DNA from: Deltaproteobacteria bacterium
GTDB taxonomy: Bacteria > Desulfobacterota > Desulfarculia > Adiutricales > Adiutricaceae
Length of the DNA: 64,000 bases
Assembly (NCBI GenBank): GCA_031264145.1
Contig: JAISEK010000127.1
Span: 1-64,000, forward strand
Reading direction: 5' to 3'
Shown here: one piece after another, positions 49,475 to 59,740 of the stretch
Position numbering within the stretch: the first letter of the stretch is position 1
Layout: each line of letters opens with the position of its first letter
Program-made: the position numbers and the translations under genes
The notes under the pieces: generated by a model
Database searches by the model: none
Seen by the model: only the letters and a program-made list of their open reading frames with translations
What the model was told of the DNA's origin: nothing

Positions 49475-49873
49475 CTACAGCAACATGATGAGCGAGTCGA
49501 CGTCGACCACGGTGCCGTCCCAGTCCTTGTCGATTTCGCCGCTGATCTCGATGGTGTCCTCTGGGGTCACGTTGAGGCCTTGCCACCTGTGGTGGTCGAT
49601 GTCGATGGCAATCTCCCCGGAAGAGTCCCTGAAAAGGTATTTATCGCCGCCTAGGTGGCGGACTATGTTGCCCCTCAGGGTGACCGGGGAGTCATCCCGC
49701 AGCCGGAGGGCCTGCCGGACGGTGGACGGCTCGATCCCTGGGCCGGAGAAGCCGCCTCCCGCCTGGCCCGCCGTGGGCTGCCCCTGGAAGCCGTCCTGGG
49801 CTGAGGCCGCCGCGTAAGGCCAAAAAAAGAGCGCGAAGGCCAGGAGCAAGGCTGAAATGATTGGATTTCTCAT
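49475..49873 (-). CDS. YgiW/YdeI-family periplasmic OB-fold protein
   Basis: Signal peptide; VRQALRLRDDSPVTLRGNIVRHLGGDKYLFRDSSGEIAIDIDHHRWQGLNVTPEDTIEISGEIDKDWDGTVVDVDSLI. Confidence 0.85.
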   Translation of the reverse strand: MRNPIISALLLAFALFFWPYAAASAQDGFQGQPTAGQAGGGFSGPGIEPSTVRQALRLRDDSPVTLRGNIVRHLGGDKYLFRDSSGEIAIDIDHHRWQGLNVTPEDTIEISGEIDKDWDGTVVDVDSLIMLL

Positions 49874-50892
49874 GTTGGTTGTCCTCAGTTTAAGGGCCGT
49901 CGGGCCGTCCCTCGGTCAAAGCTGGTGATAACGCAAGATTCGGGCCGTCTTTTCCTGGCCGCCGGCGGGCAGGACCGGCCATGGGCCGTGGAAGAGAATC
50001 ATTTTCGGCGACTTAAGGGGGGCCAATGGGCACGGTGCCAAAAATGAAACGAGATGGACTGACAAAAAATTAATAATTTCTGATATTTATATAATATATA
50101 TGGCTAATATTAATGATTATACGTTATATATCTTGATAATTGTTTAATCAATGCAGTAAATGTGAAATAAAAATTATAAATTAAGGCAAATAAAATATTT
50201 AATAGCCAAATTTATGTTTTTATATTTAATGAGTTTAAGATGGGAATCTGGCTTCCCTGGACATCCTTTTTGGCGAGAGGTGATGGGGAACCAGCCGGCA
50301 GAACCCTGTCTGGCCGTTGAAAAACGTGGCCCCAACAAACCCCCCTGATAGCCTCGCTTTCCATGGCCAAGAGCGCGGTTTGGATCTAGTTTTGGCGCTC
50401 GCCCCTGAAGAGGGGGGTGAACTTGCCAAGCTTCTTTCCCATTTGGTTCCCCGAGGTCGACTTCCGGGGCGACTTTGGGAGAAACGGAGCAATGGGTGAT
50501 ATCAGAGAGCCGGGTGGTCCTTGCCTGGAGTCTTTTATGGGCAGGCCTTTACCCGCGGCGGTCAGTTCCATGGCGCCGCCAGCCTTGGTGTCATGGCCGG
50601 CGGCCAGACCATATGCGGTATCCAGGAGCCAAGGCTGTTGCCTCGGTCACATATATTGAGCAGCGTGGCGCTCCCCCCAATAGTACAATTATGCATATCG
50701 CGGGAGTTCATGCCAAGTTCAAAAAGTTGGCGGGCGGTTTTATTTGAGCTGGTCGCAATCATGGCCGTTTTTGGACGCCATTATGCTGGTGATGGAATTG
50801 GGGATGATTGGGTTGCCTCTAATTCGAGTCGCCATGGCCCATCAAGCCTGGGTGACATGCGTGGCCGGGCACCCAGCGAGCATGGCCCTGAA

Positions 50893-51357
50893 TCACATTC
50901 CCTTGAATGGCCTCTGGGCGGCGCCGGTGGCCAGAATTTGCCCGTCGGGCCCGACGGCGGTGATCTTGAACACGTAGTCGTGGGTCGAATTTCGGGGAGG
51001 ATATGGGCCTTTGTATCTTCTTGTCAGGGCCCCGGCCGGGATAGTCGCCTCGCCCTGGAGCTCATAGACGCCGCCGCCATGCCTAAAGTTAGGCTTATTG
51101 AGGTCGCTGAGCTCGGCCTCGAGTCTGGCGGTGCCGTCAGGGATGCCCTTGACCATGATCGCCGGGCTTGGGCCCCTGGGGCCCCTGTTCCCTGGCCCGA
51201 ACTCGAAAGACACCTCCAGCGCCGGGTTCTCGGCCGCGGCAAGCCCCGAGGGATGGCCTAGGAGTATGGCGGGGCCGAGGATGGCAAGGATGGCGGCCAT
51301 GGACAGAAGGAGTCCGGGCGCTGGCCGGACGGCTTTGGGAGGAACCCTGTCTGGCAT
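50893..51357 (-). CDS. Secreted PEBP/YbhB-like protein
   Basis: SPAIMVKGIPDGTARLEAELSDLNKPNFRHGGGVYELQGEATIPAGALTRRYKGPYPPRNSTHDYVFKITAVGPDGQIL. Confidence 0.6.
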   Translation of the reverse strand: MPDRVPPKAVRPAPGLLLSMAAILAILGPAILLGHPSGLAAAENPALEVSFEFGPGNRGPRGPSPAIMVKGIPDGTARLEAELSDLNKPNFRHGGGVYELQGEATIPAGALTRRYKGPYPPRNSTHDYVFKITAVGPDGQILATGAAQRPFKGM

Positions 51358-51614
51358 GTGAAAACCTCCTGTAAGATGAGAGAGTAGAGTGGATGCGCCC
51401 AACAGAAGCGGGAATGATAGGCCGTGGCCTATCAACCGAGACAAGAAAGGCTGTCCAATAAGATTGGCCCGAGGTCTCTTCACCGGCCAAAACAAGGAAA
51501 AACAAAGCCCCAGCGTCCTGTCAAGCGGCCAATTGCGCCCTGCGATGGCTCATTCTGGCACCCCCGCTCGCGGTTCCAGACGCGTCAACTCATAGTTGGC
51601 CGCTCGACACGATC

Positions 51615-53111
51615 TTAGAAGAAAACCAGGGACAGGACCACGAACAGGGGCACCAATATGCCGCACGACCACAGGAGGTAGCCAAAGAAGCTGGGCATCC
51701 TGACCCCCCTCTCCTCGGCGATGGAGCGGACCATGAAGTTTGGGGCATTGCCGATGTAGCTGTTGGCCCCCATGAAGACGGCCCCGCAGCTGATGGCGGC
51801 CAGGGTCTGGGGGACCTGCCCCATCATGAAGGCGGCCGGCCCGGCGTTGTTGCCCACGGCCGTGTTGAAGAAGACCAGGTAGGTCGGCGCGTTGTCCAGG
51901 AAGCTCGACAGGGCCCCGGTCAGCCAGAAGTAGGCCATGTTGACGGGCGAGCCGTCGGCTGAGTTGGTCACCAGGGAGATGACGGGGGCCAGGGTCCCGT
52001 CGGTGCCGGCCCTCAGGATGGCTATGGCCGGGATCATGGTTATGAAGATGCCGAAGAAAATCTTGGCCACCTCCTTGATCGGTCCCCAGGTGAAGTTGTT
52101 GCCGGCCCTGGTGGACCTTGGCGTGATGATGACCGTCAGGAGGGTGAGGGCCAGGAGGCCCAGGTCCCTGGCCAGGTCGGAGAAGAGGTAGCTGATGTCC
52201 CCCCAGACGCGGATCTGGCCCTGGCTGTGCCAGAGGCCGCTCAGGAGGACCAGCCCGACCACGGCCAGGAGGAGGAAGAAGTTGCGCGAGCCCTCAAGGC
52301 CCAGCTTTTCCGTGGAGGGGACGGTCGGCCGGCCCTCCCTGGCGTAAAGGAGCGTGTCAACGACGTAGTGGATGGCCAGAAGGGCCGCCGCCATGCTTAG
52401 TGTCTGGGGCCAGATGTTGGCGGTGGTCCAGAAGAAGTCGATGCCCTTCAGGAAGCCCAGGAACAGGGGAGGGTCGCCCAGGGGGGTCAGGGAGCCGCCG
52501 ATGTTGGAGACCAGGAAGATGAAGAAGACGATGGTGTGGACCCTGTGGCGGCGGTGGGCCGAGGCTGAGATGTAGGGCCTTATCAGAAGCATCGAGGCCC
52601 CGGTGGTCCCCATGACGCTGGCCAGGACCGTCCCGATGGCCAGGAAGGCCAGGTTCATGCCCGGGGTGCCGCTCAGGCTGCCCTTGACCCTTATGCCCCC
52701 GGCGATTGCGAAGAGGGCCAGCAGGAGAATGATGAAGGGCACGTATTCGGACACGATGGTGTGGACGACCGAGTACAAGGACAAAAGTGTCCCCAGAGCG
52801 AGGACCGAGGGGACGACGAAGGCCAGGGCCCAGAAGATGGCCACCTTGCCGAAGTGCCGCTCCCAGAAGTGGGGCGCCAGGAGGGGGAACAGGGCGATCG
52901 ACAGGAGCATGCCCACGAAGGGGAGGACCCACTGTATGCCCAGCGAGGCACCGTCGATGTGGGGCGGCCCGCCCCCGTGGGTGCCGGCGGCCGTCTCCAG
53001 GGCCATGGCCGGGCAGCTCTTTGACAGGACGGCCAGGAAGGCGGCCCCGGCCAGACAAAGGGCGACCTTGACGGGGGCGGCAGGGAAATGTGGACGGATT
53101 ATGGGCGGCAT
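51615..53111 (-). CDS. Na+/H+ antiporter or ion transporter, NhaD/CitMHS-like
   Basis: Polytopic; VFFIFLVSNIGGSLTPLGDPPLFLGFLKGIDFFWT; FMGANSYIGNAPNFMVRSIAEERGVRMPSFFGYLLW. Confidence 0.85.
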   Translation of the reverse strand: MPPIIRPHFPAAPVKVALCLAGAAFLAVLSKSCPAMALETAAGTHGGGPPHIDGASLGIQWVLPFVGMLLSIALFPLLAPHFWERHFGKVAIFWALAFVVPSVLALGTLLSLYSVVHTIVSEYVPFIILLLALFAIAGGIRVKGSLSGTPGMNLAFLAIGTVLASVMGTTGASMLLIRPYISASAHRRHRVHTIVFFIFLVSNIGGSLTPLGDPPLFLGFLKGIDFFWTTANIWPQTLSMAAALLAIHYVVDTLLYAREGRPTVPSTEKLGLEGSRNFFLLLAVVGLVLLSGLWHSQGQIRVWGDISYLFSDLARDLGLLALTLLTVIITPRSTRAGNNFTWGPIKEVAKIFFGIFITMIPAIAILRAGTDGTLAPVISLVTNSADGSPVNMAYFWLTGALSSFLDNAPTYLVFFNTAVGNNAGPAAFMMGQVPQTLAAISCGAVFMGANSYIGNAPNFMVRSIAEERGVRMPSFFGYLLWSCGILVPLFVVLSLVFF

Positions 53112-53224
53112 TGGGGCACCTGGCGGCCGAAGGGCCGCATTGTAGTTTTTTGGGCGCTGAAGGCCAAGTCAGGAAACGTGGTCGCGGCCCGACGGTGTCT
53201 GGCCGGTCTTCCGGGAGGGGCCGG

Positions 53225-54568
53225 TCAGCGGGCCGGGCCGGCCTGGGCCCCCGGCAGGGGGGCGGTGACGCCGAACAGGGCCTCCCGGGCCATCTCCAGC
53301 GTTGCCGGCTGGTTGAAGGGCTGCCTGAGAAAGTCCATGAACCTGGGGTAGTAGGCGATCGACTGGTCGACCTCGGGGCTGGAGCCCTTCTGGTAGGCGC
53401 CTATGTTTATCATGTCCTCGTTGTGCTGGTAGACCGACAGGATGTCCTTGAACCTGGCGGCCGCCGACAGCTGGGAGTCGTCGGCCAGGTCGACCATCAG
53501 GCGGCTTATGCTGGAGAGGACGTCCAGGGCCGGGTACTGGTTCCTGGCGGCCAGCTCCCTCCTCAGGACCAGGTGTCCGTCCAGGATGGAGCGCATGGCG
53601 TCGGCCACTGGCTCGTTCATGTCGTCGCCCTCCACCAGGACGGTGTACAGGCCCGTGATGCTGCCCCCCGGCCAGGCCCCGGCCCTCTCCAGGAGCTGGG
53701 GCAGCATGGCGAAGACCGACGGGGTGTAGCCCCTGGTGGTGGCCGGCTCGCCTATGGACAGGCCAACCTCCCTGGCGGCGTAGGCGAAGCGGGTGGCCGA
53801 GTCCATCATGAGGATCACGTTGTGGCCCCGATCGCGGAAGTACTCGGCGATTGACGTGCCCACGTAGGCCCCCCTCATGCGGACCAGGGCCGGCTGCTCG
53901 GAGGTGGCGGCCACGACCACGCTTCTGGCAAGGCCCTCGGGCCCCAGATCCTTCTCTATGAACTCCCTGACCTCGCGGCCTCGCTCGCCGATTAGGGCGA
54001 TGACGTTGACGTCGGCCTTCATGTGCCTGGCGATCATGCCCATGAGGGTGCTCTTGCCGACCCCGCTGCCGGCGAAGATGCCCACCCTCTGGCCCTGGCC
54101 CAGGGTCAGCAGCGCGTTTATGGCCCGCACGCCCACGTCGATGGGCTTGGAGATGCGCTGGCGGGTCAGGGGGTTGCCGGGGCGGGTCTTGAGGGGGTAG
54201 CTGGCCTCGATCTCGACTGGCGGCTTCTGGTCCATGGGCATGCCCCGCCCGTCCAGGACCCGGCCCAAGAGGCCCGGCCCGACGTCCACGGTGGGCTGGC
54301 GGCCGCTGGCCATGATCCGGCTGCCCGGGGTGAGGCCAGTCATGTCCCCAATGGGCATCAGCTGGATGGTCTTGTCCCTGAAGCCGACCACCTCGGCCTC
54401 CAGCCAGGCGTCGTCTGGAAGCTGGATGCGGCAGACCTCGCCCACGGAGGCCGCTGGCCCGTCGCCCTCGATGACCAGGCCGGAGACCTTGGTGACGCGG
54501 CCCTCCAGGGCCAGGGGCGGGGCCTTCCTCAGGGCCGCAAGGAGGTTTTTGAAGTTCTGGCTCTGCAT
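53225..54568 (-). CDS. fliI: FliI/YscN-family ATPase
   Basis: GIFAGSGVGKSTLMGMIARHMKADVNVIALIGERGREVREFIEKDLG; NVILMMDSATRFAYAAREVGLSIGEPATTRGYTPSVFAMLP. Confidence 0.88.
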   Translation of the reverse strand: MQSQNFKNLLAALRKAPPLALEGRVTKVSGLVIEGDGPAASVGEVCRIQLPDDAWLEAEVVGFRDKTIQLMPIGDMTGLTPGSRIMASGRQPTVDVGPGLLGRVLDGRGMPMDQKPPVEIEASYPLKTRPGNPLTRQRISKPIDVGVRAINALLTLGQGQRVGIFAGSGVGKSTLMGMIARHMKADVNVIALIGERGREVREFIEKDLGPEGLARSVVVAATSEQPALVRMRGAYVGTSIAEYFRDRGHNVILMMDSATRFAYAAREVGLSIGEPATTRGYTPSVFAMLPQLLERAGAWPGGSITGLYTVLVEGDDMNEPVADAMRSILDGHLVLRRELAARNQYPALDVLSSISRLMVDLADDSQLSAAARFKDILSVYQHNEDMINIGAYQKGSSPEVDQSIAYYPRFMDFLRQPFNQPATLEMAREALFGVTAPLPGAQAGPAR

Positions 54569-54749
54569 CTATTTTGGTCTTCCAGGAAAAAAGAAATAAA
54601 GTGATTTTATGGGCCTATGAGCAAAAATATATTGGTGATGTTCATCGCCTCCAGGGCGGCCTGGCCTTATTATATAGGCGTGGGCATCCTTAAGCAACCT
54701 GGCCACCTGCCCCGGTGGGCGGTCCCAGCCCGGCCGGGCCAAATGGCCC

Positions 54750-55505
54750 TCAGGGCGTTTGGGCCCCGGCCGGGCCCAGGCCGACCGCGTTCCTTAGCCT
54801 GTCGACCTGGGCCCTGGTGAGCTGGCGGATTTGGCCCCAGGGGAGGTCCCCTGGGAGGGCGATGCCGCAGTAGGCCACCCTCTTGAGCCTGACCACCTTG
54901 TGGCCGATGGCCGAGCACATGCGCTTGACCTGTCGGTGGCGGCCCTCGGTCAGGGTCAGCTCCAGCCAGCCCCTGTCGGGGCCCGAGGCCAAGATTTGGG
55001 CCTTGGCCGGGGCGGCCGGCCTGTGGTCGATTATGAGGCGGCCCCGGCGCATCCTCTCGAGGTCCCCCTCGTCGGGGACGCCCTGGACCAGGACCCGGTA
55101 GACCTTGGGGATCAGGGACGAGGGGTGCATGAGCCTTTTTCCCAGCTCCCCGTCGTTGGTGAGGATCAAGAGGCCCGAGACGTCCATGTCCAGACGGCCC
55201 ACCGGGAAGACCCTGACCGTCAGGCCCTCCAGGAACGGCCTGACTGTCGGGCGGCCCTGGGGGTCGTGGAAGGAGGTCAGGAAGCCGGCCGGCTTGTGGA
55301 ACATGAAGTAGCGCAGATCCTGGATCCCGGCCACCGTCCGGCCGTCAACCTCCACCCTGGCCTTGTCCGGGTCAATCTTGCGGCCCACGTCCAGGGCGGG
55401 AACCCCATCGACCAGGACCCGTCCCTGGCGCATCATGTCCTCGGCCGCCCTCCTGGAGCAGACGCCGGCGGCGGAGAGGAATTTCTGGAGCCTCACCTCA
55501 GACAT
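54750..55505 (-). CDS. RluB/RsuA-family pseudouridine synthase
   Basis: S4 domain RLQKFLSAAGVCSRRAAEDMMRQGRVLVDG; VFPVGRLDMDVSGLLILTNDGELGKRLMHP. Confidence 0.93.
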   Translation of the reverse strand: MSEVRLQKFLSAAGVCSRRAAEDMMRQGRVLVDGVPALDVGRKIDPDKARVEVDGRTVAGIQDLRYFMFHKPAGFLTSFHDPQGRPTVRPFLEGLTVRVFPVGRLDMDVSGLLILTNDGELGKRLMHPSSLIPKVYRVLVQGVPDEGDLERMRRGRLIIDHRPAAPAKAQILASGPDRGWLELTLTEGRHRQVKRMCSAIGHKVVRLKRVAYCGIALPGDLPWGQIRQLTRAQVDRLRNAVGLGPAGAQTP

Positions 55506-55862
55506 GTTTCCTGGGCGCCCCAGGCGGGGTCGAAGCGATCATGTGGTTTGGGCCTCGTAGGGAAAGGCGAGAGTCATTTGCCAATATCCGGTGCCTGGCG
55601 TCTTGGTGCCATTCGCGAGAGTAGGCTATGTTATATGTTTAGGTATTAATGACTCTGCCATGGCATGTTTAAGCGTGTTTATATTAGGCAAATATAGCTA
55701 ATTTATAGGACTATGGCCCTGCCTTCATCTTGGGCCGGGGCCCCTTCCAGCCGGGCCATGGGCCTTGGCGAGAAGGCCGGGGCCCCGCCGGGGCCGGCTC
55801 GACACGTGGCCGCGCCGGCGGCAGCCTCGCCGGGGGGCCTTGCCCCATGGGGGCCAGGCGGC

Positions 55863-56669
55863 TCATCTCCCTGCCAGGAGCTCGTAGAGGACCTTCCTGC
55901 TCTTGAAGGCGCGGCCGGCATGGAGGCTGGCCAGGCTCTGGAAGAAAAGCTCGGCCGCCAGGAGCTGGGCCTCGTCCAGCTGCGGGCAGCCGTCGTGGGC
56001 GCTGGTTGCCCTCAGGGCGGCCAGGAGCCCCTCCGGCATCCTGGCCGTGCCCCGGTTCATCATGTCCTGGCAGTCCTGGCAGACGACGCCGCCGATGACC
56101 GGGTCCCAGTGCCAGATGTCCGAGGACGTCCGGCCGCACAGGTGGCAGACGTCCAGGGACGGGGCGAAGCCGGACAGCTCCAGGTAGCACTTGGAGAAGC
56201 CGAGGGAGAGCCTCCGGGGCTCCAGGGCCGGCGGTCTGAAGTCGGCTGTCCTGGCCAGGGCCGCCAGGTGCCTGAGGAGGAGGCTGACGGAGGCCGAGGC
56301 CGGGTTCCCGTGGACCTCGAAGGCCCTGGCCAGCTCCAGGGCCCAGGCGGCCAGGGCAGAGCAGATTGGGTCGGAGGGCAGGGCCGGGGAGAGGGGGTTG
56401 GCCTCGCCCCGCTCGACGAAGGCCAGATCCCGGCCTGGCCTCTGGCGGAAATAGTACCAGGCGGCCATGCCGGGGCTCAGGAGGTTGCCGCCGAAGCGGC
56501 GTACGCTCTGGCGGGCGTTCTTGGCCAAGGCCGTGATCAGGCCCTGATCCCTGGTAAGGAAGGTGACCACCAGGTCAGAATCCCCCCGGCTGGCCCGGGA
56601 CAGGACCACGGCCCCCAGGCGGCTGGGGGGCGGCTGGCCGGGACGGGTGAGGGATTTCCGGCGCCTCAT
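55863..56669 (-). CDS. recO: DNA repair protein RecO
   Basis: AVVLSRASRGDSDLVVTFLTRDQGLITALAKNARQSVRRFGGNLLSPG...; CHLCGR/CQDC zinc-binding cysteines. Confidence 0.88.
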   Translation of the reverse strand: MRRRKSLTRPGQPPPSRLGAVVLSRASRGDSDLVVTFLTRDQGLITALAKNARQSVRRFGGNLLSPGMAAWYYFRQRPGRDLAFVERGEANPLSPALPSDPICSALAAWALELARAFEVHGNPASASVSLLLRHLAALARTADFRPPALEPRRLSLGFSKCYLELSGFAPSLDVCHLCGRTSSDIWHWDPVIGGVVCQDCQDMMNRGTARMPEGLLAALRATSAHDGCPQLDEAQLLAAELFFQSLASLHAGRAFKSRKVLYELLAGR

Positions 56670-57733
56670 ATGAAATCGCGGGTCCTGAGGCGCTCCAGGT
56701 TCCCCAGGAGCCGGTTGTACTTGGTCATGCGGCACTGGGGGCAGTGGCTGAGGCAGTACTCGCCCCTGGCGGCCAGCCTGGCCTGGGCCAGGCGCCTGGT
56801 CCCCCGCCAGACCTCCCTGAAAGGGGCCTCGATGATGTTGCCCATGCTGCCGGTGGCCGGGTCGTCGTTCAGGCGGCCGCAGAGAAAGACCGAGCCGTCG
56901 GCCGTTATGACCGCCGAGAGGCTGTGGGCCAGGCAGGGCAGGCCGTCGTTGCCCTGTCCCTTGTTGTCGGTGAGGGCCCCGGAGTTGACCGAGAAGGAGC
57001 CGGTCTCCAGGCCGGAGAGATCGGCGGGCGGCCTGTGGCTGGACATCTCCGGGTGGTCGACAACGGGCCTCAGGTGGAGGTAGTCGGCCCCCAGGTCCCG
57101 GACCCTGGCGGCCAGGTCGCGGAGGGCCGCTGGGTCGTCGTTGAGCGACGTGAGGACGTAGCCAACCCCCAGGGTCGGGGCCGGTCTGAGGGAGGCCAGG
57201 GCCGAGAGGCCTTCCAGGACCCGGCCGAAAAAGTCTCCCCCCTTCAGCTCCCGGTACTGGCCGGGGCCGGTGGCGTCCAGGCTGAGCCTTATCCACTGGA
57301 AGATGGAGTAGAACCCCGGGTCGATGGACGGGGGGAAGAGGTTGGTGCCGTTGGTTATCAGGCCGACCGAGAGGCCGTTGGCGACGGCCAGCCTGGACGC
57401 CTCGGCGAAGTCCGGCCACAGGGTCGGCTCCCCGCCGCCCTCTATGGTCACCCCCCTGGTGCCGCCGGCGGCCAGGTCCCGGAAGAGCCCGTCCAGGACG
57501 CCGAGATCGAGCCTGTCCCGGCACAGGGCCCGGGACTTGAGATCCGAGCACCAACGGCAGGCGATGTTGCACGCGCTGGTAAGGCTCAGCTCCACCGAGA
57601 CCGGGTAGAGGCCGTCGACCCCCAGGCGGTTGTCCCCCAGGCCGGCCAATTTCTCGGGGAAGAGGAGGATCTTCTCCAGGCCTATCTCGTCTGGCCCCCT
57701 GGAGGGGCCAGGGATCGGGGTCGCGGCGGGCAT
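56666..57733 (-). CDS. Radical SAM/SPASM-type protein
   Basis: VELSLTSACNIACRWCSDLKSR; GVTIEGGGEPTLWPDF; C-terminal C-rich SPASM-like region YCLSHCPQCRM. Confidence 0.87.
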   Translation of the reverse strand: MPAATPIPGPSRGPDEIGLEKILLFPEKLAGLGDNRLGVDGLYPVSVELSLTSACNIACRWCSDLKSRALCRDRLDLGVLDGLFRDLAAGGTRGVTIEGGGEPTLWPDFAEASRLAVANGLSVGLITNGTNLFPPSIDPGFYSIFQWIRLSLDATGPGQYRELKGGDFFGRVLEGLSALASLRPAPTLGVGYVLTSLNDDPAALRDLAARVRDLGADYLHLRPVVDHPEMSSHRPPADLSGLETGSFSVNSGALTDNKGQGNDGLPCLAHSLSAVITADGSVFLCGRLNDDPATGSMGNIIEAPFREVWRGTRRLAQARLAARGEYCLSHCPQCRMTKYNRLLGNLERLRTRDFI

Positions 57734-57740
57734 GGTCTCT

Positions 57741-58397
57741 TCAGGCGGGCACGGGGGGGTGGAGCTTGGCCATGTCGCCGTAGTATTCGGCCATGCGCTT
57801 GGCCAGGAGGTCAAAGGCCTCCTGGGCCGAGATGCGGCCCAGGTTCAGGGAGAGCCAGGTGTCGAATTCCCTGTGGTCGTCCCCGTTCCGGGCCGGATCC
57901 AGGAAATTCGGGATGAAGCGGTGCTGCCGTCGGGTCAGCCGCCGCCGGAGGTCCTTTTCCTGGTCCTCCAGGGCCCTCGAGAGGTTGGGGTAGATCCGGA
58001 TGAGCTCGGACTTCAGCTTCCGCCTCAGCTCCAGGGCCTCGGGGAGGACGGCCACGTCCCGGCGGGAGAGCAGGCAGTGGGCCAGGGACCAGTCCTTCTC
58101 GACCCCCAGGCCCTGGGCGTAGATCTGGGCCAGGTAGTAGGCGGCCAGCTGGTCCCCCTGGTCGGAGGCCAGGGTGAGCCATTTGCGGGCCAGGGCGAAG
58201 TCCTTGGGCAGGATGTCGCCGTCGAGGTACATGACCCCAAGCAGCCGCTGGGCCGGCGAATAGCCCAGGGCGGCGGATTTCCCGAAGTACTCCAGGGCCA
58301 GGGCCGGATCCATCTCCCGTCCCGGGCCTGACACGTAGAACCGCTTGCCCATCTCAAAAAGGCTTTGGGCCGATTCACCCGGATTGGCAGAGGACAT
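57741..58397 (-). CDS. Sel1-repeat protein
   Basis: DPALALEYFGKSAALGYSPAQRLLGVMYLDGDILPKDFALARKWLTLASDQGDQLAAYYLAQIYAQGLGV. Confidence 0.85.
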   Translation of the reverse strand: MSSANPGESAQSLFEMGKRFYVSGPGREMDPALALEYFGKSAALGYSPAQRLLGVMYLDGDILPKDFALARKWLTLASDQGDQLAAYYLAQIYAQGLGVEKDWSLAHCLLSRRDVAVLPEALELRRKLKSELIRIYPNLSRALEDQEKDLRRRLTRRQHRFIPNFLDPARNGDDHREFDTWLSLNLGRISAQEAFDLLAKRMAEYYGDMAKLHPPVPA

Positions 58398-58504
58398 GGC
58401 GATGATACCTTATGGGCGGGGGCCTGGGCCGTCCGCGCCCCTGATTTGACTTCGTTGCCGGGGGCCGGCGGGAAAGGCAAGGCCGGCCCCGCCTGGCCCC
58501 GGCG

Positions 58505-59269
58505 TCAGGACAGCGTGAGGATGTCCGCCCCGTCGCCCGTGACGGCCAGGGTATGCTCGAACTGGGCCGAGAGCTTGCCGTCGGCGGTGACCGTCGTCCA
58601 GCCGTCGGGCAGTATGTCGATGCCGAAGACGCCCTCGTTGATCATCGGCTCCACGGTGAAGACCATGCCGCTGCGGATCCTTTGGCCCCGGCCCCTCTGC
58701 CCATAGTGGGGGACGCAGGGGTCCTCGTGGAAATGGATGCCCACCCCGTGGCCCACGAAATAGCGGACCACGGAGAAGCCCTGGGCCTCGACGTGGGTCT
58801 GGATGGCATGGCCCACGTCGCCCAGCCTGGACCCGTCCCTGACCTCCTTGATGCCCAGGTACATGGACTCCTCGGTGGCCTTGCACAGGCGGACCCCCAC
58901 CTCGGGGACCTGGCCGACCAGGAAGGAGCGGGCCGTGTCGCCGAAGAAGCCGTCAAGGATGGTGGTGACGTCGATTTTCACCAGGTCCCCGTCGTTGACG
59001 ACCCTCCCGTTGGGGATGCCGTGGACGACCACCTCGTTTATGGAGATGCAGCAGCTGGCCGGAAAGGGGATGGTCCCCTTGGAGCCCTTGTAGCCCAGGG
59101 TGGCCGGGATGGCCCCGTGCTTGAGGATGAAGTCGTGGACCAGGTCGTCGAGTCGCTTCGTCGTCACCCCGGGCCTTAGGTGCTCGGAGACCATGTCTAG
59201 GGTTCTGGAGGCCAATTGGCCGCTTTTCCTGATTTTCTCAATCTGCTGGGCGTTTTTGATGTAGATCAC
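58505..59269 (-). CDS. map: Methionine aminopeptidase, type I
   Basis: IYIKNAQQIEKIRKSGQLASRTLDMVSEHLRPGVTTKRLDDLVHDFILKHGAIPATLGYKG; FVGHGVGIHFHEDP. Confidence 0.96.
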   Translation of the reverse strand: MIYIKNAQQIEKIRKSGQLASRTLDMVSEHLRPGVTTKRLDDLVHDFILKHGAIPATLGYKGSKGTIPFPASCCISINEVVVHGIPNGRVVNDGDLVKIDVTTILDGFFGDTARSFLVGQVPEVGVRLCKATEESMYLGIKEVRDGSRLGDVGHAIQTHVEAQGFSVVRYFVGHGVGIHFHEDPCVPHYGQRGRGQRIRSGMVFTVEPMINEGVFGIDILPDGWTTVTADGKLSAQFEHTLAVTGDGADILTLS

Positions 59270-59308
59270 TTTTTCCTGGGACCTCTAGCTTTCGATTGCC
59301 AGCCTGGG

Positions 59309-59740
59309 TCAGTACCCGGCAAGGGGCCGGGCGATGGTGACGAGGCGGGTGGCCTTCAGGCCGCGCTCCCTCTTGGCCAGGGCCGTGAACTCGAAGGTCC
59401 CCGTGGCCCCGGGGTTCAGGTAGGTCGGGGCCACGTAGGACTCGCCGAAGGCTATCGGGGCGCCATTCTGGTCGTGGAGGGTGGCGTACAGGCTGACGCC
59501 CTGGATGGGGACCCCGGAATTGTTGACCACGTTGCCGGAGACGCGGATGTGGGTGTTGCCGGTCAGATAGCTCCAGCTGTAGTCGGTCACGTCGACCTTC
59601 AGGCTCCCCGGGCCGGTCTCGGCCACGTCGACGGACGTTGGGGCCTGCCTCTCGCCGGGCACGGTCACGCAGCCGGCCACCAAGAGGGCGGCCGCCGCCA
59701 GCAGGAGCAGCGCCAGGGCGCGATAGGACTGTCTGTTCAT
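59309..59740 (-). CDS. FxLYD-like lipoprotein
   Basis: Lipobox LLVAGCVTVPG; NTHIRVSGNVVNNSGVPIQGVSLYATLHDQNGAPI...PTYLNPGATGTFEFTA. Confidence 0.75.
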   Translation of the reverse strand: MNRQSYRALALLLLAAAALLVAGCVTVPGERQAPTSVDVAETGPGSLKVDVTDYSWSYLTGNTHIRVSGNVVNNSGVPIQGVSLYATLHDQNGAPIAFGESYVAPTYLNPGATGTFEFTALAKRERGLKATRLVTIARPLAGY

